Source: Verrucomicrobiales bacterium (GTDB taxonomy: Bacteria > Verrucomicrobiota > Verrucomicrobiia > Limisphaerales > Palsa-1400). From it: a stretch of DNA of 32,150 nucleotides. Positions 17,907-25,397 of the stretch are shown here, piece by piece. The DNA is taken from assembly GCA_003138485.1 (NCBI GenBank), contig PLGF01000041.1:1-32150 (forward strand). Direction: 5' to 3'. The position numbers and the translations under genes were made by a program. The notes under the pieces were generated by a model. The model was not told where the DNA came from. It did no database searches and saw nothing but the letters and a program-made list of their open reading frames with translations. Position 1 is the stretch's first letter; each line of letters opens with the position of its first letter.

Positions 17907-17923
17907 TTGAACTGTGGTTTCGA
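17907..17923. repeat. 17-bp repeat, copy A
   Basis: TTGAACTGTGGTTTCGA occurs here and at 18321-18337 in the same orientation, both preceded by CTTG plus two bases. It is 398 bp from its partner. Its class is unknown. Confidence 0.55.
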
Positions 17924-18320
17924 CCTGCGTTCTGCGATATGACCATCTGGCCCTGCGGTTGGCTGAAAGGACACTATTCCTAGCTGTGACTGTGGATTCA
18001 AGTTTACGCGGGCGCGGCTCAAAATGCGCGAATTGGAGTCCTATGCGTTAATTCCTGAGAAGGGCTATAGAACTGTAATTCGGAAGGAGTCCGCAATCCT
18101 CGCGGAAAAGAAACCAGAGGGGAAGCTCGCGTTGATCGCGAAGGCTGCTCCGTCGGTTGGCAGATTGACGCGTTGTCCGGACTGCGGTGCTTGGCTTCTT
18201 AGAAAGCCCTTGCAGGGAGGTCGGAGAGGCTGCATGGTGCTTCGCAAACGATGACACTTGAGCGGACAGCCTTGATCTTCCTGTAGCGTTAAGAGTCTGC
18301 CCGGAAAAAACGGGCTTGTT

Positions 18321-18337
18321 TTGAACTGTGGTTTCGA
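18321..18337. repeat. 17-bp repeat, copy B
   Basis: Exact second copy of the 17-bp sequence at 17907-17923. It follows CCCGGAAAAAACGGG, a small hairpin with a CCCG/CGGG stem and an A-rich loop at about 18299-18313. Confidence 0.55.
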
Positions 18338-18480
18338 GCAGACATTATGGGAAAGCACTCGAACGATGGCGTGTGACAAATCGGATTAAATGTCCCCTGC
18401 TCTGCCGTCGTCTGAGATGCTGCGCGAAATGGAGACTTGCTGTCGAGCCGGCCAAGGCGCATAGACTGTGCGAGTCGGTT

Positions 18481-18708
18481 ATGAAAACAGTTCAGGTCAT
18501 TTCTGACGCTTCCAAGAAGCGCCGAGTGGTCATCTTTCAACGGGACGACGGCTCCTTTGGATTTGAAGATCAATGGTTTTCGGATGAACCGCAGGAGATG
18601 GCTTGGTGTCCATTTGGCAAACCTCCACGTCCGAATTGTCATTGCGAGAGCAAGGAGCGGGCAGTAATCGAAGCTCAAGGTCGTATTGATTGGCTGGTTT
18701 CAAATTGA
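18481..18708 (+). CDS. Small conserved-looking hypothetical protein
   Basis: A 75-residue soluble protein without signal peptide. Its opening, VISDASKKRRVVIFQRDDGSF, suggests two beta strands. It is followed by GFEDQWFSDEPQEMAWCP, then a Cys-containing turn (NCHCES) and a C-terminal helix with ARG-like EAQGRIDWL. I recall similarly built short hypothetical proteins with a DEP-x-E-x-x-W core in soil bacteria, but no function. ATG 18481 is the start by fit to that pattern; the frame runs further upstream without support. It stands alone within the scar region. Confidence 0.6.
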   Translation: MKTVQVISDASKKRRVVIFQRDDGSFGFEDQWFSDEPQEMAWCPFGKPPRPNCHCESKERAVIEAQGRIDWLVSN

Positions 18709-18826
18709 TACACTATGGCAGACATACAAATGCCGCTGAACCAGCCCATAGCGCGCCAGATTAAGTCACGCAGTTGTCACATTGGCGCGGTGGTCAATCT
18801 TTCGGGGATCGGGTTTAATGGGGCGC

Positions 18827-19051
18827 ATGGAACATTTGCTTGGACCGATTGGCACGATTCAACTTTGCTGCCTTTTTCTCGCGCTGGGGCTGGCGCTGGG
18901 GTTTGAATTCGTCAACGGCTTTCATGATACGGCCAACGCGGTTGCGACCGTTATTTACACCCACAGCCTGCCGCCGCCGGTCGCGGTGGTGTGGTCGGGG
19001 CCTTGGAACTTGACCGGCGGAAATTCCTTGTCCATGTCCATCCGTGGTTAA
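18827..19051 (+). pseudogene. 5' stub of a PiT-family phosphate transporter
   Basis: The frame from ATG 18827 starts with a hydrophobic helix and GFEFVNGFHDTANAVATVIY, the PiT family signature (NGFHDxANAVATV) that forms part of the phosphate and cation path. Similarity stops after THSLPPPVAVVWSG at about 18996. A non-homologous tail and a stop follow at 19051. A normal PiT protein has over 400 residues, so roughly 85 percent is gone. The tail includes the repeat-like sequence at 19026-19050, which may mark the break point. Confidence 0.82.
19026..19050 (-). repeat. Short repeat-like motif (TAACCACGGATGGACATGG type)
   Basis: On the minus strand this reads TAACCACGGATGGACATGG followed by ACAAGG, with internal GGATGGACATGGAC periodicity. 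I recall similar TAACCACGGATGGACACGGAT strings as common intergenic repeats in Verrucomicrobia and Planctomycetes; this is memory only. It sits where the PiT stub ends. Confidence 0.4.
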
Positions 19052-19148
19052 AGACGGGAACAGGGCGCCGATATTCGCAAAATTTGGCAATGTTTTGCCA
19101 AGAAACGTGGATTGCCGCTTCCGTTTGATGCTTCATATTATTATTCTA

Positions 19149-20075
19149 ATGATGACTAAAAGACAGATGCAACCAGCGGCCAAAGAAACGGCCCGCGACG
19201 GAAACGGGCACGCGACGGCCCAGTCCGTGGTCTCGCAAGACGTGGCTTTCGGGTATCCGCGCGATTTTCTGGAGAATCAGTTCGTTTATCTCGTGATCTC
19301 CCCGCGGGCCGGAGGTCTCTCCATCGGTGTCAACGTGAACCCGATTGTCACCTGCAATCTCCAATGCATGTACTGCGAAGTCAACCGCGGCAAGCCCGCG
19401 CCAGTCTTGCAATTTGATGTCAAAAAAATGACCGAAGAACTGAAGGCGACCTTCGCGCTGGCCTATTCGGGCCGTCTGCGCCAGCGGCCCCGTTACGCCA
19501 ATCTGCCGGACGAATTGCTGCAAGTCCGCCACGTCACCGTCAGCGGCGACGGCGAACCGACCCTGGCAAGCCATTTTTGCGATGCGTTGCGGGCCTTGGT
19601 CCACCTGCGTGTATTTGGCAGCGTGCCGTTTTTCAAGATCGTGGTGGTGACCAATTCGACGGCCCTGGACCGGCCCAAAGTTCAGGAGGGATTGAAGCTG
19701 CTGACGCGCGCGGACGAGATTTGGGCGAAACTGGATGGAGGCACGCAGAAGTACATCAACAAACTCAACGGCGCGACGATCCCGCTGGAGAAGATTACGG
19801 CCAACATCCTGCAGGTGGCCCGGCAACGTCCGGTGGTGATTCAAAGCCTGTTTCCCGCCATCGACGGCTCTCCTCCGCCTGCGCGCGAGATCAAGCAATA
19901 CGTGCGGCGATTGAAGGAGCTCAAAGAGGCGGGCGCGGAGATTCCCCTGGTGCAGATTTACTCGGCCACACGGCCGATGGCCCGGACAGGATGCAGTCAT
20001 CTGCCGCTCAAATCGCTTTCGCAGATCGCCAAAACTGTGCGGCAGGAAGCCGGCCTGCGGGCGGAAGTGTTTTGA
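19149..20075 (+). CDS. Radical SAM protein (COG0731-like)
   Basis: A predicted cytoplasmic radical S-adenosylmethionine enzyme of 308 residues. Cys69, Cys73 and Cys76 in TCNLQCMYCE form the CX3CX2C site for the 4Fe-4S cluster. SGDGEPTLA matches the conserved GGEP-like strand, and VVVTNSTALDRP and WAKLDGGTQKYINKLNG resemble the COG0731 group that includes wyosine-synthesis-like proteins. The reaction and substrate are unknown. The start is uncertain: ATG 19149 is used, with ATGs at 19152 and 19167 also possible and no clear Shine-Dalgarno. Its stop directly abuts the hemB stop on the other strand. Confidence 0.85.
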   Translation: MMTKRQMQPAAKETARDGNGHATAQSVVSQDVAFGYPRDFLENQFVYLVISPRAGGLSIGVNVNPIVTCNLQCMYCEVNRGKPAPVLQFDVKKMTEELKATFALAYSGRLRQRPRYANLPDELLQVRHVTVSGDGEPTLASHFCDALRALVHLRVFGSVPFFKIVVVTNSTALDRPKVQEGLKLLTRADEIWAKLDGGTQKYINKLNGATIPLEKITANILQVARQRPVVIQSLFPAIDGSPPPAREIKQYVRRLKELKEAGAEIPLVQIYSATRPMARTGCSHLPLKSLSQIAKTVRQEAGLRAEVF

Positions 20076-21077
20076 TCAACCTTCCTTGAGCCAGCGCGCC
20101 GCCGCCGTCGCGGCGTAGGTGATGATGAAGTCCGCGCCCGCCCGGCGCATGGCCAGGAGGGATTCCAGCGTCACGGCCCGTTCGTCAATCCACCCCTTTG
20201 CCGCCGCGGCCTTGATCATGGAAAACTCCCCGCTCACCGAATAGGCGGCCGTCGGATAGCCAAATTCCGCCTTGACCCGGTGTAAAACATCCAAATAGGC
20301 CAGGGCCGGTTTGACCATCACCATGTCCGCCCCTTCCCGAATGTCCATGGCGGTTTCCCGCAAAGCTTCGAGCACGTTGGCGGCGTCCATTTGATAGGCG
20401 CGCCGATCTCCGAATTGCGGCGCGGATTCCGCCGCGTCGCGGAACGGCCCGTAATAGGCGGAGGCGAATTTCGCCGCGTAGGAAAGGATGGGGGTATCGG
20501 CGAAGCCGTTCTGATCCAAGGCCTGGCGAATGGCCGCCACGCGGCCATCCATCATGTCGCTGGGCGCAACAAGGTCCGCTCCGGCCGCCGCATGGCTCAG
20601 GGCCGTGCGCGCCAGCAGAGGCAAGGTGCGATCATTGGCCACGCGGCCCCCGGTCTTCTCGACAATTCCGCAATGGCCGTGGCTCATGTACTCGCAGAGG
20701 CACACGTCAGTGAACACCAGCAGCGCCGGCAATTCCTTCTTCAGCAGCCGAACGGTCTGTTGGACAATCCCGTTGCGCGCGTAGGCGCCCGTCGCTTTGT
20801 CGTCCTTGGTTCCGGGAATCCCGAAAAGCAAAACCGCCGGGATTCCCGCCGAAAACGCCGCCTCCGCTTCGCGCACCACTTCGTCCGGCGACAATTGGAA
20901 CACGCCGGGCATGGAAGGGACGGGACGGCGCATCTTGCGTCCGCTCCGTGCGAAAAGCGGCAGGACCAGTCTGCCGGCGGTCAAAGAGGTCTCGCGCACC
21001 AAGTTCCGCCAGAGCGCCGACTGGCGGAGGCGGCGTGGCCGGTACGCCGGAAACTGCCCAAACGCGGAGAAGTTCAT
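20076..21077 (-). CDS. hemB: Delta-aminolevulinic acid dehydratase (porphobilinogen synthase)
   Basis: Cytoplasmic enzyme that condenses two 5-aminolevulinate molecules to porphobilinogen in tetrapyrrole synthesis. It has 333 residues, the usual length. Zinc ligands Cys126, Cys128 and Cys136 lie in DVCLCEYMSHGHCG, indicating a zinc-dependent type. The two active-site lysines are Lys203 in SYAAKFASAYYGPFRDA and Lys256 in VMVKPALAYLD. The N-terminal RPRRLR and the FGIPGTKD loop are also typical. ATG 21077 gives the standard N-terminus; an upstream in-frame ATG at 21119 is less likely. There is no base between its stop codon and that of the radical SAM gene. Confidence 0.97.
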   Translation of the reverse strand: MNFSAFGQFPAYRPRRLRQSALWRNLVRETSLTAGRLVLPLFARSGRKMRRPVPSMPGVFQLSPDEVVREAEAAFSAGIPAVLLFGIPGTKDDKATGAYARNGIVQQTVRLLKKELPALLVFTDVCLCEYMSHGHCGIVEKTGGRVANDRTLPLLARTALSHAAAGADLVAPSDMMDGRVAAIRQALDQNGFADTPILSYAAKFASAYYGPFRDAAESAPQFGDRRAYQMDAANVLEALRETAMDIREGADMVMVKPALAYLDVLHRVKAEFGYPTAAYSVSGEFSMIKAAAAKGWIDERAVTLESLLAMRRAGADFIITYAATAAARWLKEG

Positions 21078-21135
21078 GTCGCCAGCGTAATGAAACGGGC
21101 CGATTGGGGCAATCCCCAATCCGGGGTGCTCCGCT

Positions 21136-22701
21136 TCATTTGTCAGGCAATTCAGTCAATTCCCGCGCGGCGTCCTTGATTCCCTGACTTGCCGCTTTTT
21201 CCAGCCACTCTCGCGCCTTGGTCAAATCTTTGGGCACACCATCGCCATCCCGATAACGTTGCCCCATGCGGTATTCGCCGTAAGCATCGCCACGGGCGGC
21301 GCCTTCCTGATTTGCTCGCAGCGCCTTGGCTTGATTTTCCAGTATCTTTGGCCTTAGCGCCTCTTGGGCTTCGCGCGCCGTTGGGTTGGCTGCGCGAGTC
21401 ACATCGTAACAGGCCACCCCATCGTTCAACCGGAGAAAGAGGCGGCCATCGGCAAACGCCGGTGACGAATACCCGTCCGCGTTGACAGGCGTCGCGGCGA
21501 GAACCGTGTAGTGGTTGGGATCGGCTTTCCACATGCAAAGAAGCCGGCCAAACTGCAAATAACCGAAAATCTTGCCGTCAGCGGCGATGGGTGAAGAGCA
21601 TCCTTGGGGCTGGGTTGGCTTTTCCCAATCTATCGCGCCCGTTTGCAGATCGGCGCAGCGGATACTGGTGGGCTTTGAATAGTCGCCCCCGCCAATTGTA
21701 TAAACGTGTCCTTCGTAAATGAGCGGACTGGTTCCACAATCGTGGTCTGGAATGTGCCAAAGTTTCGTTGGAGCGTCGAGCGACAGCGGGTAGCCCTCCA
21801 TTCCGCCGTCTATTTCCAGGAGAACCATCTGGTCTCCGATAATCGCGGGAGAACTGTGTCCGTTCCAGCTTGACCATGCGCCCCTGGTCCACGGTATTTT
21901 CCAAATTGTCCCTCCTGTGGCTGGGTCCATAAGCTCCGCAGACTTGACACAACAAACCACGTAGTCCTTCCCCGCGTGCCGCCAGCAAACAGGAGACGAT
22001 AGGGAGCCAGCACCGCTTCCGTCAGGATTCCAAGGCCCTGGCGCTTCCTCGCGGTGCCAGCGGATTTGGCCCGTGACCGCGTCGAACCCATAAACTCCAG
22101 CGCAAATCATAATGGCTACGCCATCCACTACTGCGAACGAACTTGCTATGGCCCACACTAAGTTGGTGTCGCCGGTGGGCTGCTGCCAGAGAAGTTTGCC
22201 AGTCATTGCGTCCAGGCAGTAAGCCCGCAACCTGCCCGCCAGATACAATCGGCCTCCCACGACGCACGGGGTGCTGCCCTGATCGCGAGGCTCACACTTG
22301 CCAGCGACGGCGGGGAAGATCGAACGCCATAGGACAGACCCTGAATTGGTGCTCAGGCAAGCGATGGCGTCGTATGCCCCGTCGGGAGTCCCGGCATCCC
22401 GCCAGTACCCGTAAAGATATACCCGGCCATTAGCGATCACCGGTGAAGAGTGCCCGGTCTCCTGCCCGCCGTTCATCAGTTTGTCAACCCGCCAAACCAA
22501 CTTGGGATCGCCAGGGGGCCAAGCATCAGCCAGCGGCGGGCTTTCAGGCGCCACGCCATCGCGGTTCGGGCCGCGCCACTGCGGCCAGTCGGCGCTGACC
22601 GCCGGACGGATACACCCCATCAACAAGAATGAAAGAATCCCCAGTTGACTCAATGACGAAATGGCCGCTCGAATCCGCTTTAGACATTGGGGCTTCGTCA
22701 T
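21136..22701 (-). CDS. PQQ-like beta-propeller lipoprotein with Sel1 repeat tail
   Basis: A 521-residue exported protein. A basic start (KRIR) is followed by a hydrophobic segment ending in the lipobox-like LLMGC (Cys29), then ADWPQWRGPNRDGVA, the standard opening of this propeller group. Blade motifs recur (LDAMTGKLLWQ, FDAVTGQIRWH, ADLQTGAIDWE). The C-terminal 70 residues are helical and contain a Sel1 repeat, YRMGQRYRDGDGVPKD followed by AREWLEKAASQG, a protein-protein binding unit. No catalytic set was identified. The start codon lies within a short direct repeat (22683-22702), so the true start is uncertain; a TTG before LSQLGILSF is an alternative. Confidence 0.87.
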   Translation of the reverse strand: MTKPQCLKRIRAAISSLSQLGILSFLLMGCIRPAVSADWPQWRGPNRDGVAPESPPLADAWPPGDPKLVWRVDKLMNGGQETGHSSPVIANGRVYLYGYWRDAGTPDGAYDAIACLSTNSGSVLWRSIFPAVAGKCEPRDQGSTPCVVGGRLYLAGRLRAYCLDAMTGKLLWQQPTGDTNLVWAIASSFAVVDGVAIMICAGVYGFDAVTGQIRWHREEAPGPWNPDGSGAGSLSSPVCWRHAGKDYVVCCVKSAELMDPATGGTIWKIPWTRGAWSSWNGHSSPAIIGDQMVLLEIDGGMEGYPLSLDAPTKLWHIPDHDCGTSPLIYEGHVYTIGGGDYSKPTSIRCADLQTGAIDWEKPTQPQGCSSPIAADGKIFGYLQFGRLLCMWKADPNHYTVLAATPVNADGYSSPAFADGRLFLRLNDGVACYDVTRAANPTAREAQEALRPKILENQAKALRANQEGAARGDAYGEYRMGQRYRDGDGVPKDLTKAREWLEKAASQGIKDAARELTELPDK

Positions 22702-22727
22702 TCTTTCGTCATTGGTGCTTCGACATT
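22683..22727 (-). repeat. Two 20-bp direct repeats at a gene start
   Basis: On the minus strand, AATGTCGAAGCACCAATGAC (22708-22727) and AATGACGAAGCCCCAATGTC (22683-22702) differ at three positions. The second supplies the ATG used for the Sel1 propeller gene. GACGAA-rich strings like this occur as intergenic repeats in related genomes as far as I recall. Confidence 0.6.
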
Positions 22728-22792
22728 AGTCATTTTCAGTTTGCCGTCTCCGTGCCCATCGGATTGCTGGAAAATGACAAGCGCCCTCGCCC

Positions 22793-23542
22793 CTAAAAGC
22801 TCGTGACAATGTATTTGTTTGGAGGCTGGGAGGACCTGAGGGGCTGAGTAGGCTGAATGGTCTTCATCGGACCAAACGACCAAACCACCGCCACCCCGGG
22901 AGTGTTGAGAACCTGATTGGGGTACTGCACCTGATACATCTGATTCAAAGTGTAATCGAACACCTTCCCGTCATAGCCGAGATCCAGCGTGATGATGTAT
23001 GGCATTCCCCACGGATCGCGCAAAACTTCATCCGGCCCCAGACCCGGAGAATTGGTATCAACGGCGGCCCTCGGATTATAAAAAACCGTCTGGTGCGGAT
23101 TATAAATATGGGAAGTCGTGTTGCTCGTCTCTGGCGGCCAATTGTCATCCCGCAAAATCGCCATGACTTCGGAGTTGTTCGTCTGTTGTTTAAGCGGGTC
23201 CAGCCCCTTTGTCACAATCTGAGGATTAATATTCGGAAAGCCATGCGTCCCGTAGGTGAAATCATTGGAATTCCCACCTGCTACGCCAACAGATGAAGCC
23301 CAACTCACCGTGGTGCTGGACGCCGGCAGGCGGCTGTAGTCCGCCAGATACGCGCTAATGGCGCCAACAAGGGTGACTTCCTCTGTTTGACAAACCTTCC
23401 GCTGCGCCTGAGTTTTGGCCCGGCCGATGGCGGGCAGCAGCAAGGCCGCCAACGTTCCAATGATGGAGATGACGACCAGAAGCTCGATCAGCGTAAACGC
23501 CTGACGCGACAGACGGCATGGGGGAAACGATCTTTTCAACAT
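22793..23542 (-). CDS. Type II secretion/type IV pilus pseudopilin (PulG/GspG-like)
   Basis: A 249-residue prepilin-like protein. After a short basic leader, [25 protein letters not shown] is the class III signal recognised by prepilin peptidase, with Glu5 of the mature protein present; the hydrophobic helix anchors it in the inner membrane. Near residue 185, [14 protein letters not shown] matches the DPWGNPY motif of GspG major pseudopilins. In Verrucomicrobia such proteins are very numerous and many lie away from secretion operons, as here, so assignment to a particular system is not possible. It starts 57 bp after the 3' end of tRNA-Val(GAC). Confidence 0.88.
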   Translation of the reverse strand: MLKRSFPPCRLSRQAFTLIELLVVISIIGTLAALLLPAIGRAKTQAQRKVCQTEEVTLVGAISAYLADYSRLPASSTTVSWASSVGVAGGNSNDFTYGTHGFPNINPQIVTKGLDPLKQQTNNSEVMAILRDDNWPPETSNTTSHIYNPHQTVFYNPRAAVDTNSPGLGPDEVLRDPWGMPYIITLDLGYDGKVFDYTLNQMYQVQYPNQVLNTPGVAVVWSFGPMKTIQPTQPLRSSQPPNKYIVTSF

Positions 23543-23599
23543 AGCTTTGCCTTATTTTAACGGTTCACTTCTTTATGTCAACACTGCCTCCTTTTCAGA

Positions 23600-23674
23600 T
23601 GGTGCGCGGTGCAGGAATTGAACCTGCGACCCCCACCGTGTCAAGGTGATGCTCTACAACTGAGCTAACCGCGC
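23600..23674 (-). tRNA. tRNA-Val (GAC anticodon), CCA encoded
   Basis: Read on the minus strand: seven-pair acceptor stem GCGCGGT/ACCGCGC, D-arm TAGCTCAGTTGTAGAGCA, anticodon stem CACC/GGTG with loop TTGACAC, T-arm CGCAGGTTCAATTCCTGC, discriminator A and encoded CCA. The anticodon GAC is at 23640-23642. It lies 55 bp downstream of queG on the same strand. Confidence 0.96.
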
Positions 23675-23729
23675 CCCCGCTTATTCCAAACGTAGTCGCA
23701 ACCCCTCCAGATGGCAAGTGGAGAATGCT

Positions 23730-24749
23730 TCAAGCTTTCAGCCGCTCAATGGCCCAGCGGGCGTGCTCGGCCACCAGCGGATCGGGGTCCAGCGCCGCCC
23801 CTTCCAGCGCGGGCAACGCCCGTCCATCCCCGCAATTTCCCAGCGCCACGCACACGTTGCGCAGCAAGCCCCGCCGTTTGGCCCGCAGCATCGGCGTGCC
23901 CGCGAACCGCTTCTGGAACGCCCCCTCGTCCAGCGCCAGCAGCGCGATCAGTTCCGGCGCGGCCAGATCCGCCCGGTAATGCGGCCGCATCAGCGCCCCT
24001 TCGCGGGCGAAACGGTTCCACGGGCAGGCGGCCAGGCAGTCATCGCAGCCGTAAATCCGCCGCCCTATCGCCGGCCGCAATTCCACCGGGATCGCCCCCT
24101 TCAATTCGATGGTCAAATAGGAAATGCACCGGCGCGCGTCCAGTTGAAACGGACCCGTGATGGCCTCTGTCGGGCAGGCGTCGATGCACCGCCGGCACGA
24201 GCCGCAGTGATTCCTTTCCGGCGCATCGGACTCCAACTCCAGCGTCGTGATGATTTCCGACAAGAAGAACCAGTTGCCCAACTTGCGGCTGATGAGATTG
24301 GTATGTTTGCCAATGAATCCGACGCCCGCCCGCTCCGCAAGGTCCCGCTCCAGCAACGGCCCGGTATCGACATACCACAGCGAGCGCGCGCCGCCGGCCA
24401 GGGAATTCAGAAAACCCGCCAAGACCTTGAGGCGTTCGCCCAGGACTTTGTGGTAATCCGCGAACCGCGCGTAACGGGCGATCTCACCCCGGTTCTCCGC
24501 CGGGACGAGAGCGGAGTCGGACGGCGGCGCGTAGCTGGCGGCCAGCGTGATGATGGTTCTGGCGGCGGCCAGGACTTGGGCTGGGTCGATCCGTTTGCGG
24601 GCATTGCGTTCCAGGTAACCCATCTGGCCATGACAGCCCGCCGCCAGCCAGCGTTGGAATTGCGCGGCGTGCGCGGGCGGCTGCGCCGTGGTGAAACGGC
24701 AGTCGTCAAAGCCCATTTCCGAGGCGCGCTGGAAGATGGCCGCCTTCAC
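23730..24749 (-). CDS. queG: Epoxyqueuosine reductase
   Basis: Cobalamin- and iron-sulfur-dependent enzyme for the last step of queuosine synthesis at wobble position 34 of GUN tRNAs; cytoplasmic. It has 339 residues. Two 4Fe-4S sites are complete: Cys182, Cys185, Cys188 and Cys192 in HCGSCRRCIDACP, and Cys208, Cys235, Cys238 and Cys242 ending in CDDCLAACPWN. The catalytic region YVDTGPLLERDLAERAGVGFIGKHTN has Asp128. A HEAT-like tail (LLRNVCVALGN, HARWAIERL) completes it. The start is GTG 24749; no Shine-Dalgarno is visible. It lies 42 bp after aroK. Confidence 0.96.
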   Translation of the reverse strand: MKAAIFQRASEMGFDDCRFTTAQPPAHAAQFQRWLAAGCHGQMGYLERNARKRIDPAQVLAAARTIITLAASYAPPSDSALVPAENRGEIARYARFADYHKVLGERLKVLAGFLNSLAGGARSLWYVDTGPLLERDLAERAGVGFIGKHTNLISRKLGNWFFLSEIITTLELESDAPERNHCGSCRRCIDACPTEAITGPFQLDARRCISYLTIELKGAIPVELRPAIGRRIYGCDDCLAACPWNRFAREGALMRPHYRADLAAPELIALLALDEGAFQKRFAGTPMLRAKRRGLLRNVCVALGNCGDGRALPALEGAALDPDPLVAEHARWAIERLKA

Positions 24750-24791
24750 TTGAAAATCAATGCGGGTTTCTCATGGCGTTGGCACCCCATT

Positions 24792-25343
24792 CTACTTCCC
24801 CTTTCGGGCGAGGTGAAATTGGTGGAGGACTTGTTGGGCCACTTCCTTGGGGGAACGGTGATCGGTCAATATCATCGCGTCGGCCTGGCGATAGGCCGGC
24901 TTGCGCTGTTCAAGCAACTCCCGAATCCGGGCCGGCGCATCAGGCCCGTTGAGCAGCGGGCGATGCGTTTGCTCGCGCACGCGCTCCCATATTATCTCCG
25001 GCGACGCCCACAAACACACGACAAGCGCGTGCGTCTTCAGGCTGGCCAGATTGCCGGGATTGACGATCAGCCCGCCGCCGGTGGCGATGACCGTGTTACG
25101 CAGCGCGCTCAATCCCTGGACAACGTCCCGTTCCAGCGTCCGAAACTCCTCTTCGCTGTTCTGCGCAAAAATGGCGCTGACCGATTTTCCGGTCTGGGCT
25201 TCGATCAATTCGTCCGTGTCGATAAACGCGAATCCGAGCATTTCGCCGGCTACCCGGCCGACGGACGATTTGCCCGTGCCCATGAATCCCGCCAGCGCCA
25301 GATTATGGATGATGCGAGGATCGGCCACGTTGAATGGTTCCAT
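24792..25343 (-). CDS. aroK: Shikimate kinase
   Basis: Cytoplasmic kinase that phosphorylates shikimate at O3 with ATP in chorismate synthesis. At 183 residues it is of typical length. The P-loop GFMGTGKSSVG spans about residues 19-29, DTDELIE holds the shikimate-binding Asp (Asp44), the ERDV segment carries the conserved Arg, ATGGGLIV is the Gly-rich substrate loop and RPLL the lid Arg. It lies 54 bp after gatA and 42 bp before queG, in the long minus-strand run. Confidence 0.96.
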   Translation of the reverse strand: MEPFNVADPRIIHNLALAGFMGTGKSSVGRVAGEMLGFAFIDTDELIEAQTGKSVSAIFAQNSEEEFRTLERDVVQGLSALRNTVIATGGGLIVNPGNLASLKTHALVVCLWASPEIIWERVREQTHRPLLNGPDAPARIRELLEQRKPAYRQADAMILTDHRSPKEVAQQVLHQFHLARKGK

Positions 25344-25397
25344 GCCGGAAGCATACGCAGACGCGAGAAAACCCGCAATGGCCGCGAGGGGCTGGAA

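Larger units (their letters stand above)
17536..18480. other. Gene-poor scar region
   Basis: No gene can be supported with confidence in these 945 bp. The region holds a diverged copy of the 102-bp repeat (17681-17744), a CCCTCTC hairpin (17776-17795), a small stem GCCCGCAAAGCGGGC at about 17801-17815, and a 17-bp sequence found twice (17907-17923 and 18321-18337). A 76-codon plus-strand frame at 18024-18254 contains RCPDCGAWL but resembles no family I know; I leave it uncalled. The area looks like remnants of earlier genes. Confidence 0.6.

Noticed and set aside
18024..18254. 76-codon plus-strand frame with a RCPDCGAW motif
   Set aside because: A single CxxC in a repeat-rich decayed region; no start signal and no partner motif, so support is too weak.
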